Of a stretch of 59,978 bases of DNA, positions 28,857 through 40,154 are shown piece by piece. Each line of letters opens with the position of its first letter. Position 1 is the stretch's first letter. A model generated the notes under the pieces. That model saw nothing but the letters and a program-made list of their open reading frames with translations, did no database searches and had not been told where the DNA came from. Where the stretch lies: contig JAUYJB010000167.1 of the NCBI GenBank assembly GCA_030688605.1, positions 1 through 59,978 of the forward strand, in the 5' to 3' direction. This DNA comes from Hyphomicrobiales bacterium (GTDB lineage Bacteria; Pseudomonadota; Alphaproteobacteria; Rhizobiales; NORP267). Both the position numbers and the translations under genes were made by a program.

Positions 28857-30268
28857 TGGGCCGCCCCCGCCCGGTCGCGCAGCGCGCCGGGAAGCGCATT
28901 CGCCCATTGGGTGATCGAACCGGCGCCAAGACAGATGACGAAGTCATCCTTGCGGGCGATTTCGGCGACCAGCCCCGGCAGAGCCTCGGGCCCCTTGAGT
29001 GGCATCACGCGGCGGTGGCCGCGGGCAATGATGCCTTGTACCAGGGCGTCGCGGTGAACGCCCTCGATCGGCGCCTCGCCGGCCGGATATACATCGGCGA
29101 CCACCACCATGTCGGCATCGTTGAAACAGGCGCAAAAGTCGCCGAACAGGTCGCGCAGGCGCGTGTAGCGGTGCGGCTGGACGACGGCGATGACGCGGCC
29201 ACGGGCAGCCGAACGGGCAGCCCTGAGGACAGCTGCGATCTCCACCGGATGGTGGGCATAGTCGTCGAATATGGTGACGTCGTTCCATTCGCCGATGCGG
29301 GTGAAACGTCGCTTGACCCCGGCGAAGCGGGCGAGCCCGGCGCGGATCGTCTCCGCGTCGATGCCGAGCTCGCGCGCCACCACGACCGCCGCGAGCGCGT
29401 TCATGGCGTTGTGCAGCCCGATCATCGGCAGCTTCAGGTCGGCGATGGTCGCACTCTCGCCGCTGACTGCATCACGCAGCACTGCGTCGAAGCGGGTCCC
29501 TGCCGGGCCGGAGTCGAAATTGACGAGCTGCGCGTCAGCCTGCGGGTTGCGCCCATAGGTGATGATGCGCCGGTCCTCGATGCGCCCGACCAGCGCCTGC
29601 ACCTCCGGATGGTCGAGGCACATGACGCCGAAGCCATAGAAGGGGATGTTCTCGACGAAGGCGCGGAAGGCGCGCCGCGCGGCGTCGAAGTTGCCGTAAT
29701 GGTCAAGATGCTCCGGATCTATATTGGTGACGACGGCGATCTCGGCCGGGAGCTTGACGAAGGTGCCGTCGGATTCGTCGGCCTCGACGACCATCCATTC
29801 GCCGGCGCCGAGCCGGGCGTTGGTGCCGTAGGCGTTAATGATGCCGCCATTGATGACGGTCGGGTCGAGCCCCCCGGCCTCCAGCAGCGCCGCGATCAGC
29901 GAGGTGGTTGTCGTTTTGCCGTGGGTGCCGCCGACGGCGATACAGCTTTTCAGCCGCATCAATTCGGCCAGCATCTCGGCCCGGCGCACCACCGGCAGGT
30001 GGCGTGCCCGCGCCGCGGCAAGCTCCGGATTGTCGCGCTTCACCGCCGAGGAGATGACCACCACCTTGGCCTCGCCCAGATGCGCCGGGTCGTGACCGAC
30101 GGAAACCGGAATGCCCATCTCGCGCAGGCGCTTGACGTTCGCGTTATCGGCAAGGTCGCTGCCCTGCACGGCATAGCCGAGAATGTGCATGACTTCGGCG
30201 ATGCCGCTCATGCCGATGCCGCCAATGCCGACGAAATGGGTGGCGCCGATATCCAGCGGCATTTTCAT
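28853..30268 (-). CDS. murC: UDP-N-acetylmuramate--L-alanine ligase MurC
   Basis: A 471-residue Mur ligase that adds L-Ala to UDP-MurNAc. The N-terminal UDP-binding fold has [16 protein letters not shown] (11-26), the P-loop is [10 protein letters not shown] (114-123), and the central [12 protein letters not shown] and [11 protein letters not shown] are hallmarks of MurC. The ATG at 30268 overlaps the murG stop by 4 bases (ATGA). Confidence 0.97.
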
Positions 30269-31419
30269 GAAGACGTTTCCTCTTGCGGCGCCGCCATCGC
30301 CCGACGTCCCTTTGCCAGCGCATCGACGAGATCGGCGAGGCGGGCAACCGCGTCGGGCCGGCCGAGCGCCCGCGCAGCAGCCGCGACATGCCACAACTGC
30401 TCCGGATTGCCCATCAGCCGCTCAAGCTCTTGTGCCAGAAATTCCGGTGTGAACGCCGATTGCGGCATAAGCCAGGCGGCTTCGCGGTGCTCCAGCGCGG
30501 TCGCGTTCATGAGCTGGTCATTGTCGATGGCCCCCGGCAGCGGCACCAGAATGGCCGGCCGGCCGATCACGGTCAGCTCCGTCGCGGTGCTGGCGCCGGA
30601 GCGTGAAATCACGAGATGCGCAGCGGCGATGCGGGCCGGCAGGTCGGCGAAGAAGGGCGCGACCTCGGCCTTGACGCCGAGCCCGTCATAGGCTTGCGAT
30701 ACCCGCTCCATGTCCTCAGGGCGCGCCTGCTGCACCATCTCAAGCCTCCCGCGCGCCTCCTCGCTCAAGCCGGCGACCGCCTCCGGCACAACGTCGGCGA
30801 AGACGCGCGCTCCCTGGCTGCCGCCGAAGACGAGCAAGCGGAACTCCCCACGCGCATCAGGCTTGTCGTAGCGCCTGGCGGCCGCGGCGACCACTGCGGC
30901 GCGCACCGGAACGCCGGTGTGGGTAACCTTCCAGCGGTCGCGACGGCTCACCAGCGCGGTATCGGGGAATCCGACCGCGATCGCGGTCACGAAGCGCTTG
31001 AGCAACCGGTTGGCGCGCCCCATGATCGCGTTCTGCTCGTGCACACAGGTCTCAACCCGCCGCGCCCAGGCCGCCAGGATCGGCGGTACGGTCGGATAGC
31101 CGCCAAAGCCGACGGCGACGGACGGCTTGATGCGGCCGATCAACGACCAAGCGGCAAAAAACCCTGCCATGAGGGTCCATGCCGTCTTCGCCAGCGCCAA
31201 GGGGCTGCGCGCGCCGACGGTCGCCGCCGGCAGCACGTGGACGGCCTCGGCCGGGAAGCTGTCGCGGAAGCGGCCGCCGCGCGCATCGGTGGCGAGATGC
31301 ACGTGCCAGCCGCGCTGCCCGAGCTCCTCGGCCAGTGCCTGGGCGGGAAACAGATGCCCGCCGGTGCCGCCCGCGGCCAGCAACGCCAGACGCCCGTCGC
31401 CTGCGCGGACCCCGCTCAC
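30265..31419 (-). CDS. murG: Lipid II-forming glycosyltransferase MurG
   Basis: A 384-residue GT28 glycosyltransferase that adds GlcNAc to lipid I at the inner face of the membrane. The N-terminal [21 protein letters not shown] and the hydrophobic patch with [10 protein letters not shown] are typical; the sugar-nucleotide site in the C-terminal half has [11 protein letters not shown] and [11 protein letters not shown]. The GTG at 31419 overlaps the ftsW stop by 4 bases. Confidence 0.96.
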   Translation of the reverse strand: MSGVRAGDGRLALLAAGGTGGHLFPAQALAEELGQRGWHVHLATDARGGRFRDSFPAEAVHVLPAATVGARSPLALAKTAWTLMAGFFAAWSLIGRIKPSVAVGFGGYPTVPPILAAWARRVETCVHEQNAIMGRANRLLKRFVTAIAVGFPDTALVSRRDRWKVTHTGVPVRAAVVAAAARRYDKPDARGEFRLLVFGGSQGARVFADVVPEAVAGLSEEARGRLEMVQQARPEDMERVSQAYDGLGVKAEVAPFFADLPARIAAAHLVISRSGASTATELTVIGRPAILVPLPGAIDNDQLMNATALEHREAAWLMPQSAFTPEFLAQELERLMGNPEQLWHVAAAARALGRPDAVARLADLVDALAKGRRAMAAPQEETSS

Positions 31420-32579
31420 GGCCCCGAGCCTCTCCCGCCGGCCAACAGCCTCGCGTCGATGACCGACTCCTCGGTGACGCGCCGTCGCGTCAGGCCGAGC
31501 ACCATGCCGAGCGCGTAGCACATGGACAGCGTCGACGAGCCGCCGGCAGAAATCAGCGGCAGGGTCATGCCCTTGGCCGGCAACAGAGCCAGGTTGACGC
31601 CCATATTGATCGCAGCCTGCAGGCCGAACATGACGATAAGGCCGCCGACCGCAAACCGCATGAACGGATCGGTCTCGCGAAACGCGCCCAAGAGCACGCG
31701 CAGGACGATGAAGGCGAACAGTGCCAGCAGCGTCAGGCAGACGATGATGCCGTACTCTTCCGCCGTAACCGCGAATACGAAGTCGGTGTGTGAATCCGGC
31801 AACAGCCGCTTAACCGTGCCCTCGCCGGGGCCACGCCCGAACCAGCCGCCGCGGATGAAGGATTCCAGCGCCGTGTCGATCTGGTAGGTGTCGCCCGAGG
31901 CGGGGTCGAGAAAGCGGTCGACCCGTGCCGTCACGTGCGGCACCAACGTGTAGGCGGCGAACAGCCCGGCCATGCCGAGGCCGCCGAGCATGATGATCCA
32001 CGGCCAGGCCATACCGGCCATGAAGAACAGAGCACCCCAGACGAGGGCTGTAAGCAGCGCCTGGCCGACATCTGGCTGCAGCAGCAGCAGCGCCACGAAG
32101 ACGATGAGCAGGCCGGTGGCGAGCGACGCGCCGGGAATATCGGGCCGCCTTCCGCCTTCCGCGAACAGCCAGGCGGCGAGGAGCACGAAAGCCGGCTTGA
32201 CGAACTCCGAGGGCTGCAGCGAAAAGCCGGCGATTTCGATCCAACGCCGCGCCCCCTTGATCTCGGGGCCCTGAAACAGGGCAATGACCATTAACACCAG
32301 TCCGCCTGCGAACAGCACTAAGGCCACGCGGCGCATCTGCCGCGCCGTCAGGAGCGAGGTCATCAGCATGGCGCCGAGGCCGATGCTCAAGAACGCTGCC
32401 TGACGCTTGACGAAATGAAACTGGTCGAGGCCGAGCTTGAGCGCCACCGGGGGGCTCGCCGCCATGGTGAAGACGATGCCGAACACGGCCAGGCACAGGA
32501 TCGCGGCGACCAGCACACGGTCGACGGTCCACCACCATTCGGCAAGCGCAGAACGGTCAGCCCGGCCTAGGCTCAACAT
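31416..32579 (-). CDS. ftsW: SEDS glycosyltransferase FtsW
   Basis: A 387-residue membrane protein with about ten helices, the septal peptidoglycan polymerase that works with FtsI. Typical SEDS segments are KGARRWIEIAGFSLQPSEFVKP, LLLQPDVGQALL and the C-terminal LPLISAGGSSTLSMC. The ATG at 32579 overlaps the murD stop by 7 bases. Confidence 0.96.
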   Translation of the reverse strand: MLSLGRADRSALAEWWWTVDRVLVAAILCLAVFGIVFTMAASPPVALKLGLDQFHFVKRQAAFLSIGLGAMLMTSLLTARQMRRVALVLFAGGLVLMVIALFQGPEIKGARRWIEIAGFSLQPSEFVKPAFVLLAAWLFAEGGRRPDIPGASLATGLLIVFVALLLLQPDVGQALLTALVWGALFFMAGMAWPWIIMLGGLGMAGLFAAYTLVPHVTARVDRFLDPASGDTYQIDTALESFIRGGWFGRGPGEGTVKRLLPDSHTDFVFAVTAEEYGIIVCLTLLALFAFIVLRVLLGAFRETDPFMRFAVGGLIVMFGLQAAINMGVNLALLPAKGMTLPLISAGGSSTLSMCYALGMVLGLTRRRVTEESVIDARLLAGGRGSGP

Positions 32580-33988
32580 GCGCTCATCCCCTCTTTCCTC
32601 GCCCCGCCGCCAAGCTGCGCCACCGCCATGCGGAATGCCTCGCCACGCGCCTCGAAATTGGCGAACTGGTCGAAAGAGGCGCAGGCCGGCGCCAACAGGA
32701 CCACCGGTTGCGCGGCTCGGCTTTGCGCCGCATCGGCGGCAGCCTGGCGCACCGCGCTCTCAACATCGCCGTTTATGGTAAACGCCACCTTTCCGGCGAG
32801 CGTCTTGGCAAATGCGTCCGCCGCCTCGCCAATCAGATAGGCGTGGGCGATCTTGGGGAAATATTCGCCAAGCGACGAGATGCCGCCCGATTTGGGCCTG
32901 CCGCCGGCGATCCAGTAGATGGTATCGAAACAATCCAGAGCGCGGGCCGCCGCGTCGGCATTGGTCGCCTTGGAATCGTTGACGAACAGGACCGCGCCAA
33001 TGCGGCCGATCTCCTCCATGCGGTGGGCAAGACCTGGAAAGGAGTGAAGCGCCCGCACGATTTGATCCGCAGCCACCCCGAGCACGCGGGCAGCCGCGAA
33101 GGCCGCCGCAGCGTTCTGCCAATTGTGGGCGCCGCGCAGACTGCCCGCGCGTGAGATGTCGGCGACCTCCTGGACGCTGTCGCCGAGACTCTGATAAAGG
33201 CGCCCGCCGCGCGCGAAGACACCGCGCGTGACCGCGTCGCGATTGGAAATGCGTATCAGCCGGCCGCCGCCTTTTTCAATGGCATCGGCAATTGCCCGGC
33301 ATTCCGCATCATCAGCGCCGACGATTGCCATGCCCTTGCGCGCCGCCGCCTCGGCCAGCCGTGCCTTGATCGCCGCATAGCCGGCAAAGCTGCCGTGGCG
33401 GTCGAGATGGTCCTCAGCGAGGTTCAAGAGCACGCCGACATCCGGCGCAAGGCTCGGCGTCAGGTCGATCTGATAGGAGGAATATTCAATGACGTAGATG
33501 GTCGCATCGCTCACCTCGTCGAGTGCCAGCACCGGCACGCCGATATTGCCGCCAAGCCCGACCGACCGACGTGCCGTCTTTATTATATGGGCGATAAGGG
33601 CGGCGGTGGTCGACTTGCCATTGGTGCCGGTAACGGCGACGAGGCGGGATTTTGGCGCCCGCGCCGCCCGCTCGCGCTCGAAGAGCTCGGTGTCGCCGAT
33701 CACTTCCGCCTTCGCCTGGCGGGCGAGCCGCACCGACCAGTGCGGCTCGGGATGCGTGAGCGGCACGCCGGGGCTAAGCACCAACGCCGAAATGGCCGAC
33801 CAATCGGCAGCCTTCAGATCGGCAATCGCGATGCCCTCGGCCTCGGCCGCCGCACGGTGCCCACCGTCGTCGTCGAAGGCCAGCACCTTGGCACCGCCGG
33901 CGACCAGCGCCCGCGCCGACGCAATTCCGCTCAGGCCGAGCCCGAACACCGCGACCACGCGCCCGGCGAATGAGGTGACCGGCACCAT
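32573..33988 (-). CDS. murD: UDP-N-acetylmuramoyl-L-alanine--D-glutamate ligase MurD
   Basis: A 471-residue Mur ligase that adds D-Glu. It begins with a UDP-binding VAVFGLGLSGIASARAL, has the P-loop TGTNGKSTTAAL and the segment LNLAEDHLDRHGSFAGYAAIK, and ends with VLLAPACASFDQFANFEARGEAF, a MurD signature. It starts 4 bases after the mraY stop. Confidence 0.96.
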   Translation of the reverse strand: MVPVTSFAGRVVAVFGLGLSGIASARALVAGGAKVLAFDDDGGHRAAAEAEGIAIADLKAADWSAISALVLSPGVPLTHPEPHWSVRLARQAKAEVIGDTELFERERAARAPKSRLVAVTGTNGKSTTAALIAHIIKTARRSVGLGGNIGVPVLALDEVSDATIYVIEYSSYQIDLTPSLAPDVGVLLNLAEDHLDRHGSFAGYAAIKARLAEAAARKGMAIVGADDAECRAIADAIEKGGGRLIRISNRDAVTRGVFARGGRLYQSLGDSVQEVADISRAGSLRGAHNWQNAAAAFAAARVLGVAADQIVRALHSFPGLAHRMEEIGRIGAVLFVNDSKATNADAAARALDCFDTIYWIAGGRPKSGGISSLGEYFPKIAHAYLIGEAADAFAKTLAGKVAFTINGDVESAVRQAAADAAQSRAAQPVVLLAPACASFDQFANFEARGEAFRMAVAQLGGGARKEGMSAC

Positions 33989-33992
33989 GGTG

Positions 33993-35078
33993 TTACCGCA
34001 GTTTCAGGGACGACAGGCCGATCAGCGCGAGAACGACGGCAATGATCCAGAAGCGCACCACGATCGTCGATTCCGCCCAACCCTTTTGCTCGAAATGGTG
34101 ATGCAGCGGGGCCATGCGGAACACCCGCTTGCCGGTCATCTTGAAGGAAACGACCTGGACGATGACCGACACCGCCTCAAGCACGAACAACCCGCCGATG
34201 AGGGCCAGCACCAGCTCATGTTTGGTGGCGACGCTGATGGTACCAAGCGCGCCGCCTAGCGCCAGCGAGCCGGTATCGCCCATGAAGATCATCGCAGGCG
34301 GAGCGTTGAACCACAAAAAGCCGAGGCCGGCGCCGATCAGCGCCCCGCACAGCACCGCGAGCTCGCCGGTGCCGGAAACGAAAGTGACCTGGAGATATTC
34401 GGAAAACACTGCGTTGCCGACCAGGTAGGCGATGAACCCGAAGCTCGCCGTAGCGATCATGACCGGGACGATGGCCAGCCCGTCGAGCCCATCGGTGAGG
34501 TTCACCGAATTGCCGGCCCCGACGATGACGAAGACGGCGAAGGCGACGAAAAACCAGCCAAGGTCGATGAACAGCCCTTTGAAGAAGGGCAGCGCCAAGG
34601 ACATGGCGTAAGGCTCCTCGACCACCGAGATGATGGCCAAGGTGGCGAGCGCGGCGATGACGACCTCGGCGGTAAGTTTGGCCCTGGCCGGAAAGCCGCG
34701 CGCCGAGGCACGGGAGACCTTCAGATAGTCGTCGTATAGCCCGATAGTGCCGTAGCAGAGCGTGACGAACAAAACGACCCACACATAGGGGTTGGACAGG
34801 TTGGCCCACAGCAGCGTCGACACGGTGACCCCCGTTAGGATCATCAGGCCGCCCATGGTCGGCGTCCCCTGCTTGGAGAGGAGGTGGTTCTGCGGGCCGT
34901 CGTCGCGGATCGGCTGGCCCTTGCCCTGGCGCACGCGCAGCATGGAGATGATGCCGGGGCCGAACAGAAACACGAACAGCAGCGCGGTGACGATGGCGCC
35001 GCCGGTGCGAAAAGTGATATAGCGAAACAGATTGAAGAGCTGAAACTGATCGCTCAGTTGCCCGAGTAGATAAAGCAT
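33993..35078 (-). CDS. mraY: Phospho-N-acetylmuramoyl-pentapeptide transferase MraY
   Basis: A 361-residue membrane enzyme with ten helices that makes lipid I from UDP-MurNAc pentapeptide and undecaprenyl phosphate. The diagnostic segments [23 protein letters not shown] (catalytic aspartates), [13 protein letters not shown] and [13 protein letters not shown] are present. The ATG at 35078 has GAGGACAGG in front and leaves 7 bases after murF. Confidence 0.97.
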   Translation of the reverse strand: MLYLLGQLSDQFQLFNLFRYITFRTGGAIVTALLFVFLFGPGIISMLRVRQGKGQPIRDDGPQNHLLSKQGTPTMGGLMILTGVTVSTLLWANLSNPYVWVVLFVTLCYGTIGLYDDYLKVSRASARGFPARAKLTAEVVIAALATLAIISVVEEPYAMSLALPFFKGLFIDLGWFFVAFAVFVIVGAGNSVNLTDGLDGLAIVPVMIATASFGFIAYLVGNAVFSEYLQVTFVSGTGELAVLCGALIGAGLGFLWFNAPPAMIFMGDTGSLALGGALGTISVATKHELVLALIGGLFVLEAVSVIVQVVSFKMTGKRVFRMAPLHHHFEQKGWAESTIVVRFWIIAVVLALIGLSSLKLR

Positions 35079-35085
35079 CCTGTCC

Positions 35086-36543
35086 TCAATTCGCGGCCCC
35101 CCCGGCAAATGTTCTAGCTTCGTACCTGACCACGAGATGGCGCTCAAGAGCGGCAACCAATGGCGCCATGCAGCTGCCGAGCGAGCCCTTTATCATCACC
35201 ACGTCGCCGGGACGGACATCACGCTCCAACAGCTCAGCCAGACCGTCCGCCTGTTTCGCGTGCCCGGCCCTGAGCGCCGGCGGCAACGCCTCGCGCAGGG
35301 CGGCCATCATCGGCCCGGCCGTATAGACCAGATCGACACCGGCGTCGGCCAGAGCATCGGCGAGCTCGGCATGCAGGCGTGGGGCGGCCTCTCCCAACTC
35401 CAACATGTCGCCGAGCACGGCAATACGGCGGCCGTTGCCGCTCGGCTGAGCCTGGCCGAGGGTGGCGATGGCCGCGCGCATCGAAGCGGGATTGGCATTG
35501 TAACTCTCATCGATGAGGCTCACCGGACCGAGCCGGGTCGAAAAGTCGAGGCGCCGTCCGCGCCCGTCTGGCGCTCGCCAGGCGCCGAGCGCCAGAGCCC
35601 CGCGGGCAAGGTTGCCGCCGACAAGTTGCACAGCCGCCAGCACGGCGAGCGAATTGAGAATGAGATGCTTGCCGGGCGCGCCGATTTTGTAGGTTGCGCG
35701 AGTGCCCAAAATGTCGGCGCTGACCGCCGAACACTCGGCGTGCAGCGACAATTTGGCGGCGCGCGCGTCGGCGCGCTCATCCTCGCCGAAACCGACGACC
35801 CGGCCGGCGCCGGCGGTGCGGGCGCGTTCGGTGAGAAAATCGAAATAGGCATTGTCGCGATTGAGGATTGCCGCACCGCCCGGTTCCAGTCCGACGAATA
35901 TTTCCGCCTTCGCTGCTGCGATGTCGTCGAGCGCGGCGAAAAATTCCAGATGCACGGGCTCAACCGCTGTAACGATGGCGATATGCGGCCGGATCATGCG
36001 GGCAAGCGGAAGGATCTCTCCGGGATGGTTCATGCCGACCTCGAATATCGCGAAGTGGGCCGTCGGCGGCAACAGCGCCAGCGACAAAGGCACCCCCCAC
36101 TGATTATTGTAGGAGGCAGCCGACGCGTGGGTCTCACCGCTCGGTGAGAGCGCCACGCGCAGCATCTCCTTCGTGCTGGTCTTGCCGACGCTTCCCGTTA
36201 CCGCAATCACCTGCGCCGGGCTGCGCGCCCGCGCCGCGCGGCCGAGATTTTCGAGCGCTTCCAGCGGATCGGGGACCACCAGCAGCGGCGCCCCGGCGAT
36301 CTCGGCGGCCTTGTCCTCGGCCACGACGGCGAGCGCCGCGCCCTTGTCGAGCGCGGTGGCGGCAAAGGCATGGCCGTCGCGCTCCGACCCGCGAATGGCG
36401 AAAAAGGCTTCACCCGGACCAATCGTGCGGCTGTCGATCGAAATGCCGAAAATACCTTGCGGCGGATTTCCGGTCAGCCGTCCGCCGGTTGCCGCAATGA
36501 TATCGGTGAGCGACCAGAGCTCGTCGCGCTCAGGCACGAGCAT
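35086..36543 (-). CDS. murF: UDP-MurNAc-tripeptide--D-Ala-D-Ala ligase MurF
   Basis: A 485-residue Mur ligase that attaches the D-Ala-D-Ala made by Ddl. The P-loop is [13 protein letters not shown] (116-128) and the MurF signature [11 protein letters not shown] follows; [15 protein letters not shown] is the third-domain motif. The ATG at 36543 overlaps murE by 14 bases. Confidence 0.96.
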   Translation of the reverse strand: MLVPERDELWSLTDIIAATGGRLTGNPPQGIFGISIDSRTIGPGEAFFAIRGSERDGHAFAATALDKGAALAVVAEDKAAEIAGAPLLVVPDPLEALENLGRAARARSPAQVIAVTGSVGKTSTKEMLRVALSPSGETHASAASYNNQWGVPLSLALLPPTAHFAIFEVGMNHPGEILPLARMIRPHIAIVTAVEPVHLEFFAALDDIAAAKAEIFVGLEPGGAAILNRDNAYFDFLTERARTAGAGRVVGFGEDERADARAAKLSLHAECSAVSADILGTRATYKIGAPGKHLILNSLAVLAAVQLVGGNLARGALALGAWRAPDGRGRRLDFSTRLGPVSLIDESYNANPASMRAAIATLGQAQPSGNGRRIAVLGDMLELGEAAPRLHAELADALADAGVDLVYTAGPMMAALREALPPALRAGHAKQADGLAELLERDVRPGDVVMIKGSLGSCMAPLVAALERHLVVRYEARTFAGGAAN

Positions 36544-37996
36544 CCACCTGCTCGAGGGCTGCCAAGACCGCCTCGTGATCGGAGAATGGGATGACCTCAT
36601 CGCCAACGATCTGACCGGCCTCGTGGCCCTTTCCGGCAACCAGCAGAACGTCGCCGGCGCGCAGCATCCGCACGCCGGCGGCCACCGCCGTACGCCGATC
36701 GCCGATCTCGATCGCCTCCGGCGCCGTCGCCAGAATCTCGGCGCGGATCGCGGCGGCGTCCTCGCCGCGCGGATTGTCGTCGGTAACGATGGCGATATCG
36801 GCAAGGGCGGCGGCGACCTTGCCCATCATCGGCCGCTTGCCCTTGTCACGGTCGCCGCCAGCGCCGAACACCACGATCAGGCGGCGCCTGGTGTAGGGCC
36901 GCAAGGTCCGTAGCACCGTCTTCAAGGCGTCGGGCGTGTGCGCATAGTCGACAAAGACGGCGGCGCCTTCCGGCGTCTCGGCAATCTTTTCGAGCCGCCC
37001 CTTGGCGCCTTCGAGCGTGCCGAACGCGGCCAACGCCTCACCTACCGGAATCCCAGTGGCCATCGCAAGACCGGCTGCGACAAGCGCATTCGCGGTCTGG
37101 AAATCGCCGACCAGCGGAAGCATCACTCGATGTTCCTCATCGTCCCCGTCGACGACCGTCAGAGCCTGGCCGAGGTCGGCACGCGCATGGGCGACAAGCT
37201 TGAGCGCCTCGCCGCGCTCGCCGACCGTTAGACAGGAAATGCGGCGCCTGCGAGCAGCCTCGACCACAGCCGAAGCATGGCTGCTGTCGGCGTTCACCAC
37301 TGCTGTGGCGCCGCCGGCCAGAACCTCGGTGAACAGACGCAGCTTCTGTGCCAAATAGTCATTGAAGGTTTCGTGATAATCGAGATGGTCGCGGCTGATA
37401 TTGGTGAAGCCGGCCGCGGCAAACTGCACCCCGTCGATACGGTATTGGGCAAGTCCGTGGCTGGAGGCTTCCATTGCCGCGTGGGTAATGCCCTCATCGG
37501 CGAGATCGCGCAACAGCCGGTGCAGCGCCACCGGGTCGGGCGTCGTGTGCTGCAACGCTTGCATCGCGCCGTCGACCACAACGCCGACCGTGCCGATGCT
37601 TGCCGCCGCGTGGCCTGCGCGCCGCCAGATCTGGCGCAAGAAGGACGTTACCGACGTCTTGCCGTTGGTTCCGGTGACGGCGGCCATGATATCGGGCTGG
37701 CGGCCATAGAAGCGGGCCGCAGCCACGGCCAGCGCTCGGCGCGGATTGTCGACCCTGATCATCGGCACGCCGAGGGTCGCCGCGCCGGTGACCTGTGGCC
37801 CGACGAGCACGGCCGCCGCGCCGCGCCGGCAGGCATCGGGGATGAAGCGCGCGCCGTCGGCCCGCGCGCCGGCGATCGCCGCGAACAGATGTCCGGGCGC
37901 CACCTCGCGGCTGTCCGCCGTCAAGCCCGTGATCTCAATTTTTCGCCAGGCGGAGGATACCCTCCGGCTGTCTTCGACAAGCGCTCCCAAGTTCAT
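36530..37996 (-). CDS. murE: UDP-MurNAc-L-Ala-D-Glu--meso-diaminopimelate ligase MurE
   Basis: A 488-residue Mur ligase. The P-loop is GTNGKTS (109-115), HTTPDP and EASSHGL mark the central domain, and DYAHTPDAL follows. The DNPR motif in TDDNPRGEDA specifies meso-diaminopimelate rather than lysine as the third residue, as expected for a Gram-negative wall. Confidence 0.97.
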   Translation of the reverse strand: MNLGALVEDSRRVSSAWRKIEITGLTADSREVAPGHLFAAIAGARADGARFIPDACRRGAAAVLVGPQVTGAATLGVPMIRVDNPRRALAVAAARFYGRQPDIMAAVTGTNGKTSVTSFLRQIWRRAGHAAASIGTVGVVVDGAMQALQHTTPDPVALHRLLRDLADEGITHAAMEASSHGLAQYRIDGVQFAAAGFTNISRDHLDYHETFNDYLAQKLRLFTEVLAGGATAVVNADSSHASAVVEAARRRRISCLTVGERGEALKLVAHARADLGQALTVVDGDDEEHRVMLPLVGDFQTANALVAAGLAMATGIPVGEALAAFGTLEGAKGRLEKIAETPEGAAVFVDYAHTPDALKTVLRTLRPYTRRRLIVVFGAGGDRDKGKRPMMGKVAAALADIAIVTDDNPRGEDAAAIRAEILATAPEAIEIGDRRTAVAAGVRMLRAGDVLLVAGKGHEAGQIVGDEVIPFSDHEAVLAALEQVDARA

Positions 37997-38066
37997 ATTT
38001 TGGCCGTTCTTCGGTCATGTGCGTAGCCAGTCCTCCCGCCGGCAGACCCCCTCCGCCGACAGGAAC

Positions 38067-39785
38067 TCAGTAAGACACCTGTATCGCCCGCGTGGCACCA
38101 CCCTCCGGGCGATCGAAGCGCGGCGCAACGCCTAGCATCGGCGCGATCCGCCCGACGATGCGCGCGGTGGTCGGCGCCGCGTTCCACCCGGCAGTCGCAT
38201 AGCCCCTGGTTTCCGCCGTTCCATGCGGTTCGTCAAGCACAACGAGCACGACAAATTCCGGATCGTCGCTCGGAAAGACGCCGACGAACGAGGTCAAGAG
38301 CTTGTTGCGTGCATACGTGCCATTCACAATCTTCTCGGCCGTGCCAGTCTTACCGCCCAGGCGAAAGCCCTCGATGTCGGCCTTTGTCGCGGTTCCGGCC
38401 TCCACGTTGAGGCGCATGAGATAGCGCATCGCCCGGCTGGTGCGTTCCTTGACCACGGGCACGGCCTGCGCCCGTGCCTCGCTACGGCTGCGGGGCAGCA
38501 AGGTCGGGGACACGAGATAACCCCCATTGACCAGCGCTGCGACGCCGCTTGCCACCTGCAGTGGCGTCACGGAGATGCCGTGGCCGAAGGCTGCCGTCAT
38601 CGTGGTGATCTCGCTCCATTTGGCGGGCACTAGCGGCGCTGCCGTTTCGGGCAGCTCACTCTCGAGCCGGCCGATGAGGCCGAGGCGGCGCAAGAACGCC
38701 TGGTGGCGCTCGACGCCGACGTCGAGCGCCATCCGCGCCGCGCCGATATTGGACGAATAGATGAAGATTTCCGGAACGCTAAGCCAGCGATGCTTGCCGT
38801 GATAATCGTCGATCGTAAAGGAGGCGATGCGGATCGGTTTGCTGGCGTCATAGGAATCGTTCAGCGTTGCCGTGCCCTCGTCGAGTGCCATGGCGACAGT
38901 GAACACCTTCAGCGTCGAGCCCAATTCGAAGACGCCGCCGGTGACCCGGTTGAGCCGGTCGGGATCGAGCGCGCTGGCGCCGTCATTGGGGTCGTAGTCG
39001 GGCAGCGAAGCCAGGGCAACGATCTCGCCGGTGTGGGCGTTGAGCACGACGCCGCTCGCCGCCTTGGCCTGGAACCTGTCCTGCGCTGCAACAAGCTCGG
39101 TTCGTAGCGCATACTGAACCCGGAGATCGATTGAAAGGCTGAGCGGCCGTTGTTCGTGGCCGGTTGCCAAACCCGCCTGTTGAAGCGCCGCAAGACCATG
39201 TGAATCGATATACCTCTCGATACCGGCAAGCCCCACATTGTCGATGCTGACATGGCCGAGAATATGGCTTGCCGTCGGGCCTGCGGGATAGATGCGTCGG
39301 CTTTCCTCAACGAAGCCGAGGCCCGGGATGCCCAATTCATGCACTGCCGCCTGTTGCGCCGGAGTCATCTCGCGGCGCACGAACACGAAGGCGCGGTCCG
39401 ACTTGAGGTCCGCGCGCAGCTGGTTGCCGTCGAGATCGGGCAGCAGCGCGGTGAGCTGATCGACGGCATCGTCGACGTCGACGATTTGGCGCGGGTCGGC
39501 GTAAAGGGATGGCGTCTTGATGTCGGTGGCCAGAATCTCGCCGTTGCGGTCGAGGATGTCGGGACGGCTGGCGTTTAGCGCCTGCTCGGCGCTGTAACCC
39601 TGCGCCTCGGCCGTTTGCGGCGCGGCCGTCAACAGGATTAGCCGCAATGCAACCGCCGCATAGCAACAGATGAAGAAGCCCATGGTCAGAACGACCCGGG
39701 CCTTGCCCCCTTCCCTCTCGCCCCGGTTCGCGGCCCCCCGCCTCGGATCCTTGCGTTCCACCACTCCTATTTCCCCCTTACTCAT
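38067..39785 (-). CDS. ftsI: Septal transpeptidase FtsI (PBP3)
   Basis: A 572-residue class B penicillin-binding protein that cross-links septal peptidoglycan. A cytoplasmic N-terminus and one membrane helix (about 32-54) precede a dimerisation domain starting SRPDILDRNG. The transpeptidase motifs are complete: STLK (290-293), SSN (344-346) and KTG (479-481). GGAAG precedes the ATG at 39785. Confidence 0.96.
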   Translation of the reverse strand: MSKGEIGVVERKDPRRGAANRGEREGGKARVVLTMGFFICCYAAVALRLILLTAAPQTAEAQGYSAEQALNASRPDILDRNGEILATDIKTPSLYADPRQIVDVDDAVDQLTALLPDLDGNQLRADLKSDRAFVFVRREMTPAQQAAVHELGIPGLGFVEESRRIYPAGPTASHILGHVSIDNVGLAGIERYIDSHGLAALQQAGLATGHEQRPLSLSIDLRVQYALRTELVAAQDRFQAKAASGVVLNAHTGEIVALASLPDYDPNDGASALDPDRLNRVTGGVFELGSTLKVFTVAMALDEGTATLNDSYDASKPIRIASFTIDDYHGKHRWLSVPEIFIYSSNIGAARMALDVGVERHQAFLRRLGLIGRLESELPETAAPLVPAKWSEITTMTAAFGHGISVTPLQVASGVAALVNGGYLVSPTLLPRSRSEARAQAVPVVKERTSRAMRYLMRLNVEAGTATKADIEGFRLGGKTGTAEKIVNGTYARNKLLTSFVGVFPSDDPEFVVLVVLDEPHGTAETRGYATAGWNAAPTTARIVGRIAPMLGVAPRFDRPEGGATRAIQVSY

Positions 39786-39803
39786 GGTTACTTCCGTCTC
39801 CCG

Positions 39804-40154
39804 TCAGCGGACCATCGTCGTGCCGCCGCCGGCAAAGCCGCCAAGCGACCGCGCGTCGCCATAGGGGTCCGGTTCGCTCGGCCGCTGAGGCAGGTCCTGC
39901 AAGGTGATGATCTGGTGCACGTCGACGGGCTTGAGATCGAGATAGCGGTCCGAAAGCCCCTGCAGACGTCCCGGCTGGTTGAGGTGGCTCCATTCCGCAT
40001 TGAGAACCGCGATCGTATCCTCTTCGGCGGCAATCTCCGCGCGCAGCGCGGCCACTTTCTTGGCATCGCTGACGGCTTCGTATTTGACGCGGTAGAGTGC
40101 AAAGGAGCTCAGGATGACCGCCATGATGGCGACGAGGTTGACGATGCGGATCAT
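39804..40154 (-). CDS. ftsL: Cell division protein FtsL
   Basis: A 116-residue bitopic protein with a short N-terminus, one membrane helix (about 4-21) and a periplasmic coiled coil (about 25-60) with the family-like LNAEWSHLNQPGRLQGLSDR. It bridges FtsQ to FtsW/FtsI. Its ATG overlaps the rsmH stop by 4 bases. The low-complexity C-terminus GGFAGGGTT is not conserved. Confidence 0.9.
   Translation of the reverse strand: MIRIVNLVAIMAVILSSFALYRVKYEAVSDAKKVAALRAEIAAEEDTIAVLNAEWSHLNQPGRLQGLSDRYLDLKPVDVHQIITLQDLPQRPSEPDPYGDARSLGGFAGGGTTMVR

Noticed and set aside
28907-30691. Plus-strand open frame of 594 codons opposite murC and murG
   Set aside because: It is the antisense of two certain genes, has no recognisable domain and exists because high-GC codons leave few stops on the other strand.
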